Source: Herbaspirillum sp. GW103 | GTDB taxonomy: Bacteria > Pseudomonadota > Gammaproteobacteria > Burkholderiales > Burkholderiaceae_D | Direction of reading: 5' to 3' | Length of the DNA stretch: 64,000 nt | Assembly (NCBI RefSeq): GCF_000261365.1 | Contig: NZ_AJVC01000006.1 | Coordinates: forward strand, 806,001 to 870,000 | In this document: piece by piece, positions 60,913 through 64,000 of the stretch | Layout: each line of letters starts with the position of its first letter | Position numbering within the stretch: the first letter of the stretch is position 1 | The notes under the pieces: model-generated | Database searches by the model: none | Told to the model about the DNA's origin: nothing | The model's input: the letters and a program-made list of their open reading frames with translations, nothing else | Program-made: the position numbers and the translations under genes

Positions 60913-61917
60913 TCAATAACGGATGACTTTGCGCGCAAGATCCTTGAGCCAGCGCGGTGCGAAACGTTGCACCCAACGGCGTCCCCGTACTTTGCCGATT
61001 CTTTTGAATCCGCCTCTGAATCCGGGCGCCACTGCACGAACCTCGGCAATCCGCAGTTTCAGATCGGCCTCATATCTCTCGTAGACTTGACCTGGTTCAG
61101 GACGCTCTGCAGTGTAGAACGTCGAGAGACGATCAAAACTCCCGTCGTCAAGCAGCTGGAACTGATGGAAGTGATAAAACAGCAGAGGCGTGCCGTCCAC
61201 CATGATGTTACCTTCGCTATCGCATGCGAATTGATATTGCGAATAATTCCAGGGAGCGATGCCAGCCCCCGGGTGCATGATGATGTGGCAGCCGCTGTAG
61301 AGTTCAGGCCAAGGGTCCAGATACTTTTGGTCACCCATGCGACCTTCTTCAAGGCGGTAGTAACACCATTCTATGCACTGTTCTCGCCATCGTGACAGGC
61401 AGGACATACCCTGGTCGTCTCGCCGGAAACTGACCCATTCGACGCAGAATCGTCCGTTAACGATGCGGTCCTGAAGGCGTGGGCTGAATCGATGCTCTAT
61501 GATGGCGATAGAGGCGTCGGCTATTTCTTCGAATAGCGGTTGTAGCGAAGAATAAAACAACAGGTCAGCATCGAGATAAGTAATGAAGTCGATCTGTGGA
61601 TAGGTTTGCAGCAAATACCAAGGCAGACATGGGGATAGAGTCCAGCAATACTCAGCCACTCCGCGATCAGGCTTGACCTTCAGCAACTCATCCGTCTCGA
61701 CGTCCGCTAGCGGTATGCAGGTGACATAAGGGAGCTGCAGCTTTTCCAGGATACGTTGCGCCTCGCCATCCATGCAGAGTACGAAGATCCTGACATTGTC
61801 ACAATGCCTGTGCACACTGCGCAGCATGGACAGTCCCTTGATCAAGTAGCCGCTGTCGAAGAGGGTGCAGAAGTAGCGGGTATTAGATGATGGCATGGGC
61901 GATTTTACGGCAGACAT
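60913..61917 (-). CDS. Putative glycosyltransferase with DxD motif
   Basis: The 334-residue protein begins with a nucleotide-sugar-transferase-like part (YFCTLFDSGYLIKGLSMLRSVHRHCDNVRIFVLCMD) and has a DxD motif in DFITYLDADLLFYSSLQPLFEEI near residue 115, as in GT8-like enzymes. 'HIIMHPGAGIAPWNYSQYQF' may bind the acceptor. The C-terminus is basic. It overlaps the upstream methyltransferase gene by 35 bases. The exact CAZy family is not certain. Confidence 0.75.
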   Translation of the reverse strand: MSAVKSPMPSSNTRYFCTLFDSGYLIKGLSMLRSVHRHCDNVRIFVLCMDGEAQRILEKLQLPYVTCIPLADVETDELLKVKPDRGVAEYCWTLSPCLPWYLLQTYPQIDFITYLDADLLFYSSLQPLFEEIADASIAIIEHRFSPRLQDRIVNGRFCVEWVSFRRDDQGMSCLSRWREQCIEWCYYRLEEGRMGDQKYLDPWPELYSGCHIIMHPGAGIAPWNYSQYQFACDSEGNIMVDGTPLLFYHFHQFQLLDDGSFDRLSTFYTAERPEPGQVYERYEADLKLRIAEVRAVAPGFRGGFKRIGKVRGRRWVQRFAPRWLKDLARKVIRY

Positions 61918-62704
61918 AGGTACGGGTGTAATGAATCACCGAGGGGTCATCGGGGTCGGACTCCTGCGACAATGTATAGGTGTGGAGACATTCCAGTCCA
62001 TACTGCAGGAATAGATGCAGCAGATCTTCTTCGTTGAAATGGATTTCTACGGTCTCGACTCCATAAGCCTGTTTCTGAAAATACCGATGTGGGCGGTTTG
62101 TGTGGACAGGGGTGCGATGGAATATGGCGTATTCCCGGCAAGTTCGCGCTGTTTCCGCGACGGCCTGTTCAAATCCCGGAATATGCAGCAAGCAGCAGCC
62201 GGAGACGACAACATCAAAACTCGCATCCTTGAAACTCATCTGCGTGGCGTCCTCAACATAGAGAGGCATCTCAGGATAATAACGCTTGCCGAGCTCGATG
62301 AAGGCAGGTGAATAGTCGCAGCCGCTGTAAATCACCGGCATCTGCTTGATCTTCAATACCTCGCCGTAAAAACCGCTGGCGCAGCCGACTTCCAGCAGAG
62401 TCATAGGACGGCCTGCAGGATTGATGGTACGCAAGGCGCCAACAAGAACATCGAAGACATCGATTGCAACCCCCCGTGTATAGTCAGCTAGTTGCTGGTT
62501 GACCAGCTTTCGCTGGCGGGCGGGCAGATCTTGTGATTGCCACGAAGAACGCAGGCGGGCGCTTTCCTGGTGAATATTCGATTTGGGGATGGGTCGATAC
62601 CCATGCGACACAGATCCGCTATTTGCGTAACGGCTGCGTAGCCGACTCAGCGCACGCTTCAGCTTGGGAAAGCGTGACAACAGCGCTAGTAAGGCCTGCT
62701 TCAT
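61883..62704 (-). CDS. SAM-dependent methyltransferase
   Basis: The 273-residue protein has the class I SAM motif MTLLEVGCASGFYGEVL near residue 100, then YSGCDYSPAFIELGKRYYP (acidic motif II), 'FDVVVSGCCLLHIPGFEQAV' (motif IV) and 'IFHRTPVHTNRPHRYF'. It likely modifies a sugar or the glycan chain. It overlaps the genes on both sides (4 bp upstream), so the block is translationally coupled. Confidence 0.85.
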   Translation of the reverse strand: MKQALLALLSRFPKLKRALSRLRSRYANSGSVSHGYRPIPKSNIHQESARLRSSWQSQDLPARQRKLVNQQLADYTRGVAIDVFDVLVGALRTINPAGRPMTLLEVGCASGFYGEVLKIKQMPVIYSGCDYSPAFIELGKRYYPEMPLYVEDATQMSFKDASFDVVVSGCCLLHIPGFEQAVAETARTCREYAIFHRTPVHTNRPHRYFQKQAYGVETVEIHFNEEDLLHLFLQYGLECLHTYTLSQESDPDDPSVIHYTRTYVCRKIAHAII

Positions 62705-63834
62705 CTCTTTCTCCTGTAATGGCGCTGTAGGATGGGAGCGAGTTCCTTCATGCGCTGTTCATAGGTGTGCTCCGAGAGGGTCCGTCGTTGCCCTGCGGCA
62801 GCAATGGCAGCGGCTTCCTCCGGATGCGCGAGGAAGTAAGTGATCAGTTCCGCCGCTTCCTCCTGAGTAGAGTAGGCGACCACTTCACGGCCGACATCGA
62901 ACAACTCGCCCAGATTGTCTTTGCGATCCGTCAAGAGGAGCGCGCCGACACCTGTCGCCTCATATAAACGCATGTTGTTCGCATTATTTTCCGCAACATT
63001 GATATGGCGATTGAGCGTAATTTTGCTGCGAGCAAGTGAACGATACATATCTAGACCCCAGACCTCACCATGGTGCTTGCGACGGATGGGCGAATTTGGA
63101 GGCAGGCTGTCGGAGCCATATCCAAAGAACTCGATAGGTGTCTTCTCTGCCAAGTACTCAAGTACCGGTACCGCTTTCCCGTGATGGCGGCTGATGCCAC
63201 CTACGAAACTTGCATCCACGTTCTTGTCGACCTTGCCCAACTTTTCCAAGATGCGTGTATCGAATCCTATTCGGAAGTATTCCGATGCAATGCCCATGTC
63301 CCGCAGGCGGGGTACGAAGTGGGGGAAAGATGTCAGGATCAGGTCGTAACTCTGCAGAAACGCTGATGGAGGCAAGGGGCAGGCGATCTGTCCTACGATC
63401 ATGCCGACATGCGGTCGCAGCTTCGCCATGGCGGACGGGGGCAAGAAGCTAAGATCTTGGCAATAGAGAACGTCCGGTTTGTTGCGTATGATCTGCGCGG
63501 TGGCTATTTCTACAAGACCAGGCAGGGAGGCTAGCCAGCGTCCCAGCAGGGGGAGACGGAAGAAACGCGGCCGGACACGCAGAGCCACCGAACTGAAGCG
63601 GATGCCATTTTCCCTGGCCCATGTTTCCTGAAGCGGCAGGCAATTGACAATGAGGTCTTGTGCTTCCCAGCCAAGTGCGTTGAGATGACGCGAATAAAAA
63701 TCTGATGTGCCGAAGCATTGATCCAGCAATTGGATCATTTGCTGGGAATAGCTCTGCTTACCCGTCTCAGGAACGTTTAGGTAATGGTTTGTGAGGAATG
63801 CGGGGTAGTATGTGTCTAGAATCGTGATTTTCAT
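62701..63834 (-). CDS. Glycosyltransferase, CgeB/GT4-like
   Basis: The 377-residue protein opens MKITILDTYYPAFLTNHYLN and has two Rossmann-like halves. The C-terminal half (ASFVGGISRHHGKAVPVLEYL, FGYGSDSLP, 'GLDMYRSLARSKITLNRHINVAENNANNMRLYEATGVGALLLTD') matches the CgeB/Glyco_trans_1-type nucleotide-sugar site with the usual E in LYEATGVGALLLTD. It probably adds a sugar in the surface polysaccharide. Confidence 0.82.
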   Translation of the reverse strand: MKITILDTYYPAFLTNHYLNVPETGKQSYSQQMIQLLDQCFGTSDFYSRHLNALGWEAQDLIVNCLPLQETWARENGIRFSSVALRVRPRFFRLPLLGRWLASLPGLVEIATAQIIRNKPDVLYCQDLSFLPPSAMAKLRPHVGMIVGQIACPLPPSAFLQSYDLILTSFPHFVPRLRDMGIASEYFRIGFDTRILEKLGKVDKNVDASFVGGISRHHGKAVPVLEYLAEKTPIEFFGYGSDSLPPNSPIRRKHHGEVWGLDMYRSLARSKITLNRHINVAENNANNMRLYEATGVGALLLTDRKDNLGELFDVGREVVAYSTQEEAAELITYFLAHPEEAAAIAAAGQRRTLSEHTYEQRMKELAPILQRHYRRKR

Positions 63835-63835
63835 T

Positions 63836-64000
63836 TTATTTCTTTATGGCCAGTCCCATAAAATAGGCCAGCACTCGCGCCGGCAGAGTCATTTTTTGAA
63901 CAAGATTGCTAGCGCTCCACCAGAAACTTAGATTGGCCGGCACATAGCTTGGCGACCGTACCGAAAACAGTACTTCGCGAAGACTCTTGCCTTTGAAGCT
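63836..64000 (-). CDS. C-terminal end of an unidentified polysaccharide-cluster protein
   Basis: The minus-strand frame entering at 64000 reads ...SLREVLFSVRSPSYVPANLS...LAYFMGLAIKK and stops at the TAA at 63836, two bases before the next start. Only about 54 residues are visible, so the family cannot be named. It is the upstream member of the same operon. Confidence 0.6.
   Translation of the reverse strand, partial: SFKGKSLREVLFSVRSPSYVPANLSFWWSASNLVQKMTLPARVLAYFMGLAIKK

Overview
The window looks like a chromosomal segment of a GC-rich betaproteobacterium of the Oxalobacteraceae/Burkholderiales type, and a Herbaspirillum-like organism is my best guess. The evidence is the gene content and order: polA next to thrB and a DUF2782 gene, yqgE-ruvX-pyrR-pyrB-pyrC', a BPSS1780-type membrane protein, and soil/plant-associate style polyol and N-heterocycle catabolism. 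The species is an inference from gene neighbourhoods; there is no rRNA here to confirm it.

Layout. 1-2232: end of a DUF808 gene, then ruvAB behind a LexA box. 2413-7172: a hydratase, YaiI, a DUF2147 protein and valS. 7298-7991: a Phd/VapC-type toxin-antitoxin pair with a palindromic operator. 8032-12815: a thiCSGDE operon under a TPP riboswitch with a clear Shine-Dalgarno-sequestering hairpin. 12930-14733: an AT-richer accessory island with a 193-bp nested palindromic element, a putative immunity gene, a polymorphic-toxin-like gene and a small upstream ORF. 14987-21298: dps, an MFS transporter, a lipoprotein chorismate mutase, a UvrD helicase and a J-domain protein.

21365-32292: a sugar-alcohol locus. 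A PfkB kinase and a SorC regulator diverge from an ABC transporter (binding protein, two permeases, ATPase), a HAD phosphatase, D-arabinitol 4-dehydrogenase and xylulokinase. Together they would import a pentitol or hexitol, oxidise it to D-xylulose (or fructose) and phosphorylate the ketose. 32334-43508: two chemoreceptors flank a housekeeping block (BPSS1780 protein, thrB, DUF2782, LOG, polA) and a gene/pseudogene pair of unknown membrane proteins. 43701-44585: an exported dienelactone-hydrolase-like protein.

44748-52379: the most interesting region. A near-consensus sigma-54 promoter precedes seven same-strand genes: a PDR/VanB-type reductase, an NMT1-type ABC transporter (binding protein, ATPase, permease), an isopenicillin-N-synthase-like Fe(II) oxygenase, a Rieske oxygenase and an 8-oxoguanine/guanine-deaminase-like amidohydrolase. 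I read this as a nitrogen-regulated uptake and oxidation route for a purine or related N-heterocycle, comparable in logic to Klebsiella HpxDE. The substrate is not proven.

52472-58133: yqgE, ruvX, pyrR, pyrB, a metal-site-less pyrC', plsC and apaH. 58135-64000: rfbA, rfbB, glycosyltransferases and a methyltransferase, the start of a surface-polysaccharide (O-antigen-like) cluster that runs off the window.
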